From an uncultured Siphonobacter sp. (GTDB taxonomy: Bacteria; Bacteroidota; Bacteroidia; Cytophagales; Spirosomataceae): a DNA stretch of 64,000 bases. Position 1 is the stretch's first letter, and each line of letters starts with the position of its first letter. Where the stretch lies: assembly GCA_913774715.1 (NCBI GenBank), contig CAJYHS010000049.1:62001-126000 (forward strand), read 5' to 3'. Made by a program: the position numbers and the translations under genes. The notes under the pieces are model-generated. The model was not told the DNA's origin and made no database searches. It saw only the letters and a list, made by a program, of their open reading frames with translations. Shown one piece after another: positions 1 to 8,398 of this stretch.

Positions 1-1
1 G

Positions 2-577
2 AAAGATAGTCCGATGGGTTATGACGCCAAGTTGAAAAATGCGAAACTGTCGTACTATAAGGGCGATTTTGAGTTGGCCAAAGACGTGCTGGATATTCTC
101 AAAAAAGCGACTACCCGCGAAATTTCTAACGATGCCATCGAACTGAGTTTATTAATTCAGGACAATACGGGTATGGACACCACTGAAACGGCCATGAAAG
201 CCTACGCAGCGGTGGACTTATTACTTTTTCAGAATCGTACGGATGAAGCTCTGGCTTCACTCAATGATTTGTATCAGAAATACAAAGATCATTCGCTGGC
301 CGATGAGATTCTTTGGCGAAGAGCGAACACACTGATCAAAGAAAACCGGACGGATGAAGCGATTGAAGATCTGGATAAAATCATCAAAACGCATTCGCAG
401 GACATTCTGGGCGACGATGCTCTGTTCCTGATGGCAAAGCTTCAACAGGAGAATAAAAACGATAAGGAAACAGCCATGAAGCTGTATCAAGAGATTCTGA
501 CCAAGTACCCCGGAAGCATTTATACCGCCGAAGCTCGTAAGCGTTTCAGAAATCTACGGGGCGACGCAATAAATTAA
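2..577 (+). CDS. TPR-repeat protein, C-terminal part (5' end outside window)
   Basis: The reading frame is open to the left edge (a KDSP stretch precedes the first in-window ATG at 14), so this is the 3' end of a longer gene. The visible ~191 residues are helical, with tetratricopeptide-like units (for example LADEILWRRANTLIKENR and TAMKLYQEILTKYPGS) ending in the typical P-G-S loop after KY. Such proteins act as protein-interaction scaffolds, and in Bacteroidota long ones are often exported or envelope-associated. The N-terminus and any signal peptide cannot be seen, so location and role are unknown. The next gene lies 154 bp downstream, beyond a large stem-forming element. Confidence 0.75.
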   Translation, partial: KDSPMGYDAKLKNAKLSYYKGDFELAKDVLDILKKATTREISNDAIELSLLIQDNTGMDTTETAMKAYAAVDLLLFQNRTDEALASLNDLYQKYKDHSLADEILWRRANTLIKENRTDEAIEDLDKIIKTHSQDILGDDALFLMAKLQQENKNDKETAMKLYQEILTKYPGSIYTAEARKRFRNLRGDAIN

Positions 578-605
578 GCATTCATTTCGATTGTTATTCT
601 AGAGC

Positions 606-664
606 TCGTGGCCCGTGGGAAGCCGTTGGAAAACGGATGTGGGCCGCAACCGGATGGGCCACGA
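606..664. other. Long stem-forming intergenic element
   Basis: TCGTGGCCC (606-614) is perfectly complementary to GGGCCACGA (656-664), and pairing extends outward imperfectly (CTAGAG.. with ..CTTCTAT). Inside lies a second hairpin, CCGTT-GGAA-AACGG (623-636). The loop is GC-rich, unlike the flanks. It could be the terminator of the TPR gene, a small structured RNA, or a dispersed palindromic repeat. No U-run follows directly. Confidence 0.5.
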
Positions 665-723
665 ACTTCTATTCTTTTCATTGTGTTGTGGACAAGTCAT
701 TCTCATTGTTAATAACCCCTAAG

Positions 724-732
724 TTATCCACA
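724..732 (+). promoter_or_regulatory. DnaA-box 9-mer overlapping a start codon
   Basis: A perfect TTATCCACA whose last A is the A of the ATG of the following protease gene. It is the first of 23 such sites in the first 22 kb. Confidence 0.4.
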
Positions 733-1862
733 TGTCTACTATAAGCCGTCTTGTTAAGCAGGGACTTTTCTGCGGTTTGCTGTTTCTGTGCGGACCCGCC
801 TTTTCTCAGGAATCCACTGAAAATCAGGAAGAAAAATTTCCGACTTGGAGTTATGGTTCCCAAAAATTACAAAAAGGACCCTGTGACGTATACCTATTCA
901 AGTCTAATCAACACGCCGAGGGAGTTGTGGATAACATTCTGAAATCAGCAGGAATGGGTTTTGGAAAGCGTAACTTTCAGGTAGTTGAATGTCCTAATAC
1001 GGATAACTGTTATGCTACGATCATTAACGGCGTTCGGTATGTGGTATATGACAATGCCTTTCTAAAACAAGTCGAAAATCGCACTCGTACCGACTGGTCA
1101 GCTACCAGTATCATGGCTCACGAAATCGGCCATCATATCCTGGGTCATACCTCAGACGGTACAGGTAGTCGCCCCGATAAAGAATTACAGGCGGATTATT
1201 TTTCCGGTTTTGTTATCCACAATTTAGGCGGAACCTTAGAGAATGCCCAGATTGCAATCCAGCTTTTACAGAACGACGAAGGTGATGCTACGCACCCCGC
1301 CAAGCGTGATCGATTATCCGCAATTGAGAAAGGATGGCGTGAAGCGGATAATTTTTACCCACGTATAGCGAGTAAGGTTCCAGATTCCTCCCCTACCCCA
1401 TCGGCTCAAGTAGCCGTTTCGCCTGTAGAAATCAAAGTTCCAGTGGTAGTAGCAGAAGCTCCTGCCCGTACGGGTTGCTTGACTGGAAACTGTGAAGAAG
1501 GCACTGGAGCCTATGTAAACCGTAAGACACTGGAGAAATACGAAGGGCAATGGAAAAACAGCCGCCCTAATGGAGTCGGTACGCAATTTTATGCCGATGG
1601 TAAAAAGAAATACGAAGGTGATTTCTTAAACGGTCGCTTTGAGGGAAAAGGAACACTCTGGTATTCCAACGGAGCTATTTATTCCGGAGATTTTTACGCG
1701 GGTGTTTGTCAGGGCGTGGGTATGCTCAGGTTTAAAAACGGCGATCGTTATATTGGTGAGTTTAAAAATGGCTACCGGCACGGTCGGGGTAAATACGTAT
1801 ACGCCAGTGGATACGAGGAAGTGCTGTATTACGTTAAGGATGCTCGACAAGACAAAAAATAA
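732..1862 (+). CDS. Exported zinc metallopeptidase with C-terminal MORN repeats
   Basis: A signal peptide is visible at residues 1-26 (hydrophobic core LFCGLLFLCG, cleavage near AFSQ). A zinc protease motif HEIGHH lies at 130-135, with E151 in KELQAD as the likely third ligand, the arrangement of M48-type and related gluzincins. A Pro/Val-rich linker follows (about 205-245), then about four MORN repeats from ~265 to 365 (YEGQW, YEGDF, YSGDF, YIGEF starts). MORN repeats usually bind lipid or protein or add stability; here they may hold the protease at the envelope. The fold combination is uncommon. The gene is monocistronic, with its own terminator. Function and substrate are unknown. Confidence 0.8.
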   Translation: MSTISRLVKQGLFCGLLFLCGPAFSQESTENQEEKFPTWSYGSQKLQKGPCDVYLFKSNQHAEGVVDNILKSAGMGFGKRNFQVVECPNTDNCYATIINGVRYVVYDNAFLKQVENRTRTDWSATSIMAHEIGHHILGHTSDGTGSRPDKELQADYFSGFVIHNLGGTLENAQIAIQLLQNDEGDATHPAKRDRLSAIEKGWREADNFYPRIASKVPDSSPTPSAQVAVSPVEIKVPVVVAEAPARTGCLTGNCEEGTGAYVNRKTLEKYEGQWKNSRPNGVGTQFYADGKKKYEGDFLNGRFEGKGTLWYSNGAIYSGDFYAGVCQGVGMLRFKNGDRYIGEFKNGYRHGRGKYVYASGYEEVLYYVKDARQDKK

Positions 1863-1880
1863 CTACGTCATTCAATCAGA

Positions 1881-1905
1881 AAGGCCGGCATTCCGGCCTT
1901 TTTTT
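1881..1905 (+). terminator. Rho-independent terminator
   Basis: AAGGCCGG-CATT-CCGGCCTT perfect 8-bp stem followed by a T-run, 19 bp after the stop of the MORN-peptidase gene. Confidence 0.9.
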
Positions 1906-1996
1906 GTTTATACTCGTAACTATTTTCCGTAGTATTCTTCATTTGATCTAATTTAGACTTGAAATAAGAATACTATTAGGTACAAACCACACTGAA

Positions 1997-3799
1997 ATGC
2001 AATTAATAACCTCTTCATTTCCAAGTGAAACAACGCAGTATCCTTACAAACGGGTTTTTGAAGTGCTCACCAGGTTCGTTCAGGAGACGAATAGTCAGGA
2101 AGCATTAGCTTCGAAGGTAGACGGAGTATGGAAAAAAATACCTGCTGCTGAGTTCCTGCGTCAGGCTAATCTGGTAAGTTTAGCGTTGTTGAAAGCGGGT
2201 ATCGGAAAGGATGATAAGATTGCAATTATCTCAAACAACCGCCCAGAATGGCATTTTATTGACTTCGGGATTCAGCAAATCGGAGCAGTTTCTGTGCCTT
2301 TATATCCTACGATCACCGTTGATGATTATCGTTATATTCTCAATGATGCGGGAGTAAAGATCGTATTTGTAGCCAACGAAGCTCTGTACGGTAAGGTATC
2401 TGAAGCCGTTAACAACCTTTCAGAAGTTCCTCGAATTTATTCTATAGAACCTATTATAGGAGTCAACCACTGGAGAGAGTTAACGGATCTGGCGAATGAA
2501 GCGGATATTCCTTCGCTGGAGCACATCCGGGAAACCGTTCAACCCGATGATTTACTAACGCTAATTTATACTTCAGGTACGACCGGAACTCCCAAAGGAG
2601 TTATGCTGACGCATCAGAACGTAATCTCCAATATTGAAGGTGTAAAACCCTACATGCCCATGAAGCCTCATGAGCGGGGCCTAAGTTTCTTGCCTTTGAG
2701 TCACGTATATGAGCGTACGATCCTGTATGTATATATGCGATATGGCGTATCCGTATTCTACGCTGAAAGTATGGAAACCATTGCGGATAACCTTAATGAA
2801 GTAAAACCCACTGTATTCACGACGGTACCACGTCTTTTAGAAAAAGTATATGATAAGATTGTAGCAAAAGGCTATGAGCTAAAGGGAATTAAGAAACAGT
2901 TATTCTTCTGGGCTTTGAAACTGGGGCTACGTTATGACCCCGCCGTTGATCAGGGTTTCTGGTACAACACGCAGTTGAAAGTGGCTAGGAAATTGATTTT
3001 CAGTAAATGGAAAGAAGCTCTAGGGGGTAATATCAAAATCGTTTGTACAGGATCGGCGGCTTTGCAACCTCGTTTGTCCCGCGTATTCTGGGCGGCAGAA
3101 ATCCCCGTGGCCGAAGGATACGGGCTGACCGAAACTTCCCCCGTAGTTTCCGTAGGTCGGGTGAATCCGCCTGATCTGAGGGTGGGTTGTGTAGGTAGTG
3201 TTTTACCCGAAGTAACCGTCAAAATCGCAGAGGATGGCGAAATCCTGGTCAAAGGTCCTAATATTATGAAGGGATACTATAACCAGCCGGAACTGACGGC
3301 TCAGGCTATTGATGCTGAAGGCTGGTTTCATACGGGTGACATTGGCGAAGCCGTCGAAGGTCGTTTTCTAAAGATTACGGATCGTAAAAAAGAGATGTTC
3401 AAAACCTCGGGTGGTAAGTATGTAGCTCCTCAGTTGATTGAAAACAAGCTCAAAGAATCGAAGTATATCGAGCAAATCATTGTCGTGGGAGAAGGTCAGA
3501 AATTCCCTTCTGCCATCATTGTTCCTAACTTCGAAGCATTAAAAGTGTACTGTAACCTTAATCAGATTGAGTATACTACGCCTGAGAAAATGATAAAAAA
3601 CAAACAGGTGCTGGAAAAACTACATCTGGAAATTGAAAAGTTGAACGAAAGTTTCGCCCAGTTCGAACGCGTTAAAAAGTATACCTTACTCAGCAAGCTC
3701 TTTACTATAGATGCCGGAGAATTAACCCCGACGCTGAAAATCAAGCGTAAAGTAGTGGTCCAGAAGTACAAGGACTTGATCGAAAGCATGTATAGTTAG
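1997..3799 (+). CDS. Long-chain acyl-CoA synthetase (AMP-forming)
   Basis: This 600-aa member of the ANL adenylate-forming superfamily should activate fatty acids to acyl-CoA via acyl-AMP. The AMP-binding P-loop YTSGTTGTPKG is at 191-201, the EGYGLTET motif lies mid-protein, and the C-terminal hinge DRKKEMFKTSGGKYVAP carries the lysine that catalyses adenylation. The length and the absence of a signal peptide fit the FadD15-like group common in Bacteroidota, a soluble or peripheral-membrane enzyme. It stands alone between terminators, so it is probably a housekeeping fatty-acid uptake or recycling enzyme. Chain-length preference cannot be read from the sequence. Confidence 0.92.
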   Translation: MQLITSSFPSETTQYPYKRVFEVLTRFVQETNSQEALASKVDGVWKKIPAAEFLRQANLVSLALLKAGIGKDDKIAIISNNRPEWHFIDFGIQQIGAVSVPLYPTITVDDYRYILNDAGVKIVFVANEALYGKVSEAVNNLSEVPRIYSIEPIIGVNHWRELTDLANEADIPSLEHIRETVQPDDLLTLIYTSGTTGTPKGVMLTHQNVISNIEGVKPYMPMKPHERGLSFLPLSHVYERTILYVYMRYGVSVFYAESMETIADNLNEVKPTVFTTVPRLLEKVYDKIVAKGYELKGIKKQLFFWALKLGLRYDPAVDQGFWYNTQLKVARKLIFSKWKEALGGNIKIVCTGSAALQPRLSRVFWAAEIPVAEGYGLTETSPVVSVGRVNPPDLRVGCVGSVLPEVTVKIAEDGEILVKGPNIMKGYYNQPELTAQAIDAEGWFHTGDIGEAVEGRFLKITDRKKEMFKTSGGKYVAPQLIENKLKESKYIEQIIVVGEGQKFPSAIIVPNFEALKVYCNLNQIEYTTPEKMIKNKQVLEKLHLEIEKLNESFAQFERVKKYTLLSKLFTIDAGELTPTLKIKRKVVVQKYKDLIESMYS

Positions 3800-3810
3800 T
3801 TGATAGTGAT

Positions 3811-3854
3811 TGGTTATTAGTTATTTGTATTTTCTTTCTAATAACTAATAACCA
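3811..3854. terminator. Bidirectional hairpin between convergent genes
   Basis: TGGTTATTAGTTAT (3811-3824) pairs perfectly with ATAACTAATAACCA (3841-3854). It sits between the convergent acyl-CoA synthetase and APC permease genes. Similar TTAGTT/AACTAA-rich motifs recur near 21.79 kb and 53.30 kb. Confidence 0.65.
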
Positions 3855-3867
3855 ACCACTCAAATTA

Positions 3868-5277
3868 CTAAACTGTCGCCCGCTTTCGCCAGACGGCGTA
3901 GAAGGGTAAACCCGTGGCCATTAGTAATAAACCAATGAAGGCTTCGGTAGTCCGGTTGAAAAGTGTGTTAATTACTAGAAAGGCACAGAAAATCAGGAAT
4001 AAAGCAGGCACTACGGGATAACCTATGACCTTATACGGACGAGTAACGTCCGGCATTTTACGTCGTAAAATGAATACGCCCAGTGTAGTGGCTCCGTAGA
4101 AAATGAACGAAGCGAAAATGAGCATATCGGTTAACTGATCGAATGTTCCGGATAGAATCAGTACCGAAGACCAGGCTCCCTGCATCCATAAGGCTTTGGA
4201 GGGTGTGTTGAAAACCGGATGAATATAATTCGCTGATTTAAAGAACAAACCATCCTTCGCCATGGCGTAGAATAAACGCGAGGCCATTAAAATCGTGCTG
4301 CTGGTACAGTTGAATGTTGTAACCAGAATCAATAAGGAAATGGCCAATCCACCCTCTGCTCCCAGAAAATGCTTCACGGCCACCACCGCCGCAATACCGT
4401 TCTGAGACTTATGCACATTAATAATCTCATCAATGGGTAATACGTAGAAGTACACGAAGTTCATCAATAGATAAATCGTCATAATCATCAGCGTACCGAT
4501 GGTCAAGGCCCAAGGTAGATTTCGTTGCGGATTTTCTATTTCTCCACCAATATACCCCAGGTTATTCCAGCCTTCATAAGCCCAGAATGCACTTAAACAG
4601 GCCAAAGCTAAAGCACTCAGAAGCGTTCCTCCAGACATGGCTTCAGCGTTAAAATTAATCGAAGGCTGCTGAATATTTGCCCAGCTGCCCGTGGATGAAG
4701 TAAGTCCTAGAATGATAATGATTAGCATGGTGGTAATCATCGTTACCGTCAGAATCCGGCTGATGGTTTCACCCATTTTCAATCCTCGGGCATTCAGAAA
4801 AGTGAGTGCTAATACCAAGCCAATGGCAATGGCTTTCACACTCAGATTATCCAGCGGATGTAATCCCAGCAAATTAATATTCGCCAGTGAAGCAGGCGTA
4901 TCAGGTAAGGTAATGAGTGAGCCTAATGATTGAGCAAATACGTAAGCGATTGAAGCAATGGAGGCGGTACGGATGACCGCAAAGTTGGTCCAGCCGAGCA
5001 GAAAGGCGAAAAAGCGATTATAGATGGTTCGAAAATAGACGTATTCCCCGCCCGAATCCACGAGCATACTGGCGACTTCTGCATTACTTAGCGTTCCGGC
5101 CAAACTAATAAGACCCGCTAATAACCAGGCCGCTAGTACTAATCCGGGTGATTGCAACTCGGCCGACATGGGGGCTACTTTCTTAAAAACGCCCGTCCCG
5201 ATCACGGCACTAATAACAAACACAATCCCGGATACCAGTCCAATGGACCGACGAAGATGACCCTGTGATTCAGGCAT
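3868..5277 (-). CDS. APC-superfamily amino acid permease
   Basis: This 469-aa integral membrane protein has about 12 hydrophobic segments. The N-terminal segment reads GIVFVISAVIGTGVFKK, the glycine-rich unwound helix 1 typical of the amino acid-polyamine-organocation superfamily; WAYEGWNNLGYIGGEIENPQRNLP in the middle corresponds to the helix 6 region. The overall pattern is closest to LAT/SteT-type amino acid exchangers or importers of the inner membrane. The gene has no transport partner nearby and lies convergent to the acyl-CoA synthetase, so the substrate cannot be inferred. Confidence 0.9.
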   Translation of the reverse strand: MPESQGHLRRSIGLVSGIVFVISAVIGTGVFKKVAPMSAELQSPGLVLAAWLLAGLISLAGTLSNAEVASMLVDSGGEYVYFRTIYNRFFAFLLGWTNFAVIRTASIASIAYVFAQSLGSLITLPDTPASLANINLLGLHPLDNLSVKAIAIGLVLALTFLNARGLKMGETISRILTVTMITTMLIIIILGLTSSTGSWANIQQPSINFNAEAMSGGTLLSALALACLSAFWAYEGWNNLGYIGGEIENPQRNLPWALTIGTLMIMTIYLLMNFVYFYVLPIDEIINVHKSQNGIAAVVAVKHFLGAEGGLAISLLILVTTFNCTSSTILMASRLFYAMAKDGLFFKSANYIHPVFNTPSKALWMQGAWSSVLILSGTFDQLTDMLIFASFIFYGATTLGVFILRRKMPDVTRPYKVIGYPVVPALFLIFCAFLVINTLFNRTTEAFIGLLLMATGLPFYAVWRKRATV

Positions 5278-5363
5278 AAGAATAGTTTATGTAGGTAATT
5301 TGATGAAAGATGAAAGCAAATTCGGAAAAAATAGGCATTACTGGGTGTTTGTTTGGAATTAAT

Positions 5364-5466
5364 ATCCGTAGAGACGTCAATTTATCGCGTCCTCTTTTGA
5401 TATGATTTCCATTTATTCGAAATAGATACGCGGAATTAGACGCGATAAATCGATGTCTCTACGGAT
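5364..5466. repeat. 28-bp inverted repeat, MITE/REP-like element
   Basis: The left arm (5364-5391, starting ATCCGTAGAGAC) and right arm (5439-5466, ending GTCTCTACGGAT) are inverted copies differing at 2 of 28 positions, separated by 47 bp. A related half-arm (ATCGCGTCTCTATAGGGC) is at about 12990-13007. Palindromes built on GTAGAGACGCGAT are common dispersed elements in Bacteroidota and cyanobacterial genomes (recalled, not searched). It lies upstream of the purB promoter, between the permease and purB. Confidence 0.7.
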
Positions 5467-5504
5467 TAGGCCGAACAGAATCGCTATTCTTCACAAAATC
5501 AGGG

Positions 5505-5512
5505 TAACTTTG
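5505..5512 (+). promoter_or_regulatory. purB promoter, -7 element
   Basis: TAACTTTG matches the Bacteroidota -7 consensus TAnnTTTG, 21 bp before the purB ATG at 5534. No clear -33 TTTG is seen. It implies a leader of about 15 nt and argues against any start upstream of this point. Confidence 0.55.
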
Positions 5513-5533
5513 TCTTTTACGAAGCAAATTAGT

Positions 5534-6880
5534 ATGGCTCTCACTACCCTAACCGCTATCTCTCCCGTAGATGGCCGCTATCGCCGGGCGACGGAATCCC
5601 TGGCTCCTTTTTTCTCAGAGTTCGGGTTAATTCACTATCGGGTTCGGATTGAAATCGAATACTTTATTGCCCTTTGCGAATTGCCACTTCCCCAGCTGGC
5701 TCAGTTTGATACGGCACTTTTCGGAAAGTTGCGTTCCATTTACAAGGAGTTTTCGGAAGCGGATGCTCTTCGAATCAAAGAAATTGAGAAAACGACCAAT
5801 CACGACGTGAAGGCCGTTGAATACTTTATTAAGGAAAAGCTCAAGGATCTGGACATTGAACAGTATCTGGAGTTTATCCACTTTGGCTTAACGTCTCAGG
5901 ATGTGAATAATACAGCTATCCCTTTATCGCTGAAAGAAGCGATGGATGCTGTAATTAATCCAGCTTTTGAAGAAGTTATCCACAAGTTAACCGACCGGGC
6001 TGAAAGCTGGAAAGACGTATCTTTATTGGCTCGTACGCACGGTCAGCCCGCTTCTCCTACTCGCTTAGGTAAGGAGATTCTGGTGTTTGTTGAGCGTCTC
6101 AAGCAACAGCAAGCCTTATTAACAGCGATTCCACATGCGGCTAAGTTCGGTGGAGCAACGGGTAACTTCAATGCTCACTGGGTGGCTTACCCCGCCTTTA
6201 ACTGGCCTGAATTTGGGAATACCTTTGTGGATAACTTAGGACTTACCCGCAGTAAGTATACGACACAGATTGAGCACTATGATCATCTGGCGGCCATAAT
6301 GGATACACTGAAACGCATCAATACCATTCTTATTGATTTTTCAAGGGATGTGTGGACCTACGTTTCCATGAATTACTTCAAGCAAAAAATCAAAGCGGGA
6401 GAAGTCGGCTCTTCGGCGATGCCTCACAAGGTCAACCCCATTGATTTTGAAAACGCGGAAGGAAACTTCGGCGTGGCCAATGCTTTGTACGAGCATTTAT
6501 CAGCCAAGTTACCCATCTCTCGTCTGCAACGCGATTTGACGGATTCGACGGTTCTTCGAAATTTGGGTATGCCGTTGGCTCACACGCTGATCGCCTTGAA
6601 ATCGTTAGTCCGCGGGATTGACAAACTGGAATTAAATAAAGTGGCTATTGATGCGGATCTCGAAGCGAACTGGGCAGTTGTAGCCGAAGCGATTCAGACG
6701 GTATTACGTCGTGAAAGTTATCCACAACCTTATGAAGCTCTTAAAGCCCTGACCCGGAAGAACGAAGCGATCACTGAAAAAACGATTTCGGAGTTTATTG
6801 AGACTTTGGAGGTATCAGAAGCCATCAAAGCCGAATTGAGAGCCATTTCGCCCTTTAATTACCTCGGCGTACTCGAATAA
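5534..6880 (+). CDS. purB: Adenylosuccinate lyase
   Basis: This 448-aa enzyme of purine biosynthesis releases fumarate from SAICAR and from adenylosuccinate. The protein begins MALTTLTAISPVDGRY, the usual family N-terminus, and carries the fumarase/aspartase signature GSSAMPHKVNPIDFENAEGN, whose flexible loop contains the catalytic serine. Catalytic histidines are in TNHDVKAVE and ARTHGQPASP. An open frame extends upstream to 5453, but that would start inside the inverted repeat and before the -7 element, so the ATG at 5534 is preferred. Three perfect TTATCCACA boxes (5976, 6226, 6718) lie inside the gene. Confidence 0.96.
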   Translation: MALTTLTAISPVDGRYRRATESLAPFFSEFGLIHYRVRIEIEYFIALCELPLPQLAQFDTALFGKLRSIYKEFSEADALRIKEIEKTTNHDVKAVEYFIKEKLKDLDIEQYLEFIHFGLTSQDVNNTAIPLSLKEAMDAVINPAFEEVIHKLTDRAESWKDVSLLARTHGQPASPTRLGKEILVFVERLKQQQALLTAIPHAAKFGGATGNFNAHWVAYPAFNWPEFGNTFVDNLGLTRSKYTTQIEHYDHLAAIMDTLKRINTILIDFSRDVWTYVSMNYFKQKIKAGEVGSSAMPHKVNPIDFENAEGNFGVANALYEHLSAKLPISRLQRDLTDSTVLRNLGMPLAHTLIALKSLVRGIDKLELNKVAIDADLEANWAVVAEAIQTVLRRESYPQPYEALKALTRKNEAITEKTISEFIETLEVSEAIKAELRAISPFNYLGVLE

Positions 6881-6906
6881 GCCCCAAAATTGAGTTTCGT
6901 TCGATT

Positions 6907-6977
6907 TGTGAACAACTCTTTTGAATGTGGAAAAAGTGTGAATAAGTTGTTGATTTTCAAAAATTAATCGTGGATAA
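6907..6977 (-). promoter_or_regulatory. Cluster of near-consensus DnaA boxes in the purB-sbcD gap
   Basis: Four boxes in the same orientation lie within 71 bp of a noncoding gap: TGTGAACAA (6907, two mismatches to TGTGGATAA), TGTGGAAAA (6926), TGTGAATAA (6937) and CGTGGATAA (6969), the last three with one mismatch each. An AT-rich stretch (about 6946-6967) lies between them. The array resembles a small DnaA-binding region. It is flanked by perfect boxes at 6718 and 7927. Confidence 0.4.
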
Positions 6978-7091
6978 ACGACTGGTTTGAAGGCTCTGAG
7001 AATTGAATAGAAAGGATGAGCTGGACAATAGAGCGTCAGGATTAAATTCTCAGCGACCCATTTTTCCACCGGATAATAAGATTTTGAAAGC

Positions 7092-7128
7092 ATCCCCGTT
7101 TGGTAGCTGTACCATTCGGGGATTTTTT
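7092..7128 (+). terminator. Rho-independent terminator
   Basis: ATCCCCG...CGGGGAT (7092-7098/7117-7123) with the nested stem TGGTA-GCTG-TACCA, followed by a T-run. It separates purB and the box cluster from sbcD. Confidence 0.9.
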
Positions 7129-7142
7129 CTAAGCGATTGTTT

Positions 7143-7150
7143 TATTTTTG
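7143..7150 (+). promoter_or_regulatory. Possible sbcD -7 element
   Basis: TATTTTTG fits TAnnTTTG but ends only 4 bp before the sbcD ATG, so it would give a leaderless or nearly leaderless message. No -33 element is visible, and a chance match in T-rich terminator sequence is possible. Confidence 0.3.
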
Positions 7151-7154
7151 AAGA

Positions 7155-8363
7155 ATGAAGATTTTGCACACGGCCGACTGGCATTTAGGAAAGAGACTCT
7201 ATCAAACGGACTTGCTTGAAGACAGCCGTCGGTTTGTGGACTGGTTGTTGCAAACCATCGAGGAACGGGAAATTGATGTGTTGCTCGTGGCGGGTGATAT
7301 TTTCGACACGGCCAATCCTTCGACGGAAGCGATGCAGGTGTATTATGATTTTCTGAAGAAACTGATTCATCTGAAATGCCGGCTGATTATCACGGGTGGT
7401 AACCACGATTCGGCGGCGGTGCTGAATGGTCCCCGGGAGTTACTGGCTTTACTCGATGTGCACGTCATTGGCGGAGCCTGCGAGGATTGTCACGATGAAG
7501 TGTTACCCCTACTCGACCGTCGTGGAAAACTTCAGGCCGCCGTTGCTGCCGTTCCTTTCTTGCGGGATCGGGATTTGAAACGTTCCGTGGAAGGGGAAAC
7601 CTTTGAAGATCGACGCATGGCGGTTCGGGCGGGTATTCAACGGCGATACGATCAGGTACACGCCCATGGTCGAAAAACGTACTCTGATATACCGCTTTTG
7701 GGGATGGGCCATTTGTTCGTCAATGGTTCAGCTACGTCCGATAATGATGAAAAACTGCACAGCATCGGGACGCTTGATCTCTTTGAAGTAAGTCTTTTCC
7801 CTGCGTTCGATTACCTGGCCTTAGGACATATCCACAGACCTCAGATGTTGGGGAAAATGGAGTACGTTCGCTATTCAGGTTCGCCTACAGCCCTGAGTTT
7901 TAGTGAGCGACTGGATGAAAAACTAGTTATCCACATCGAAATAAAAAATAATAAAGTTACTGATATTCAAGAAATTAAAGTTCCTAAATTCCGTCAGCTT
8001 CGTCGCTTTACGGGATCGTTCACGGAGATAGAAACACTGATCAATAGTTATCAACACTCTGACGAGTTATCCACATTAGCTGAAATAGAAATCCACGAAG
8101 AATATCGGGATCCGGCATTAATTGATCAGGCGAAGGCTTATTTTCATAAGCTGAACCATTCCCACGTTTCGGTGTTGAACTGGCGATTCAAATTCCAGCA
8201 GCAACTTAAAACCACCGATGAATTATTCGGAGAAACAACGGCTTTGCCCGAGCTGGCACCCGCTCAGGTATTTGAACAATGGCTACAGGAAAACGCCAGT
8301 TCTGACGAATCCCAAGTCTTATTAACGGAAGCTTTCCACGAGTTGATGAATTCGGTGCAGTAA
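7155..8363 (+). CDS. sbcD: Exonuclease SbcCD, nuclease subunit D
   Basis: This 402-aa Mre11-family metallophosphoesterase forms with SbcC the ATP-dependent nuclease that opens hairpins and trims DNA ends at stalled or broken forks. Metal-binding motifs are in order: ADWHLGK (D8, H10), AGDIFD (D48), GGNHD (N83, H84) and ALGHIHRPQ. The C-terminal half contains the SbcD capping region. It starts at the first ATG, 27 bp after the purB-side terminator, and is followed 35 bp later by sbcC, forming the usual two-gene operon. Perfect TTATCCACA boxes at 7927 and 8067 are within the coding sequence. Confidence 0.95.
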   Translation: MKILHTADWHLGKRLYQTDLLEDSRRFVDWLLQTIEEREIDVLLVAGDIFDTANPSTEAMQVYYDFLKKLIHLKCRLIITGGNHDSAAVLNGPRELLALLDVHVIGGACEDCHDEVLPLLDRRGKLQAAVAAVPFLRDRDLKRSVEGETFEDRRMAVRAGIQRRYDQVHAHGRKTYSDIPLLGMGHLFVNGSATSDNDEKLHSIGTLDLFEVSLFPAFDYLALGHIHRPQMLGKMEYVRYSGSPTALSFSERLDEKLVIHIEIKNNKVTDIQEIKVPKFRQLRRFTGSFTEIETLINSYQHSDELSTLAEIEIHEEYRDPALIDQAKAYFHKLNHSHVSVLNWRFKFQQQLKTTDELFGETTALPELAPAQVFEQWLQENASSDESQVLLTEAFHELMNSVQ

Positions 8364-8398
8364 ACCTTGAATTCATTCCCTGATGATCCAACATCCGA

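Noticed and set aside
5453-5533. N-terminal extension of adenylosuccinate lyase (475-aa version)
   Set aside because: It begins inside the 28-bp inverted repeat and upstream of the TAACTTTG -7 element; the family N-terminus is MALTTLTAISPVDGRY at 5534.
6815-7093. - strand ORF of 92 aa over the purB-sbcD gap
   Set aside because: It runs through the purB 3' end and the DnaA-box cluster, and its sequence has no protein-like pattern.
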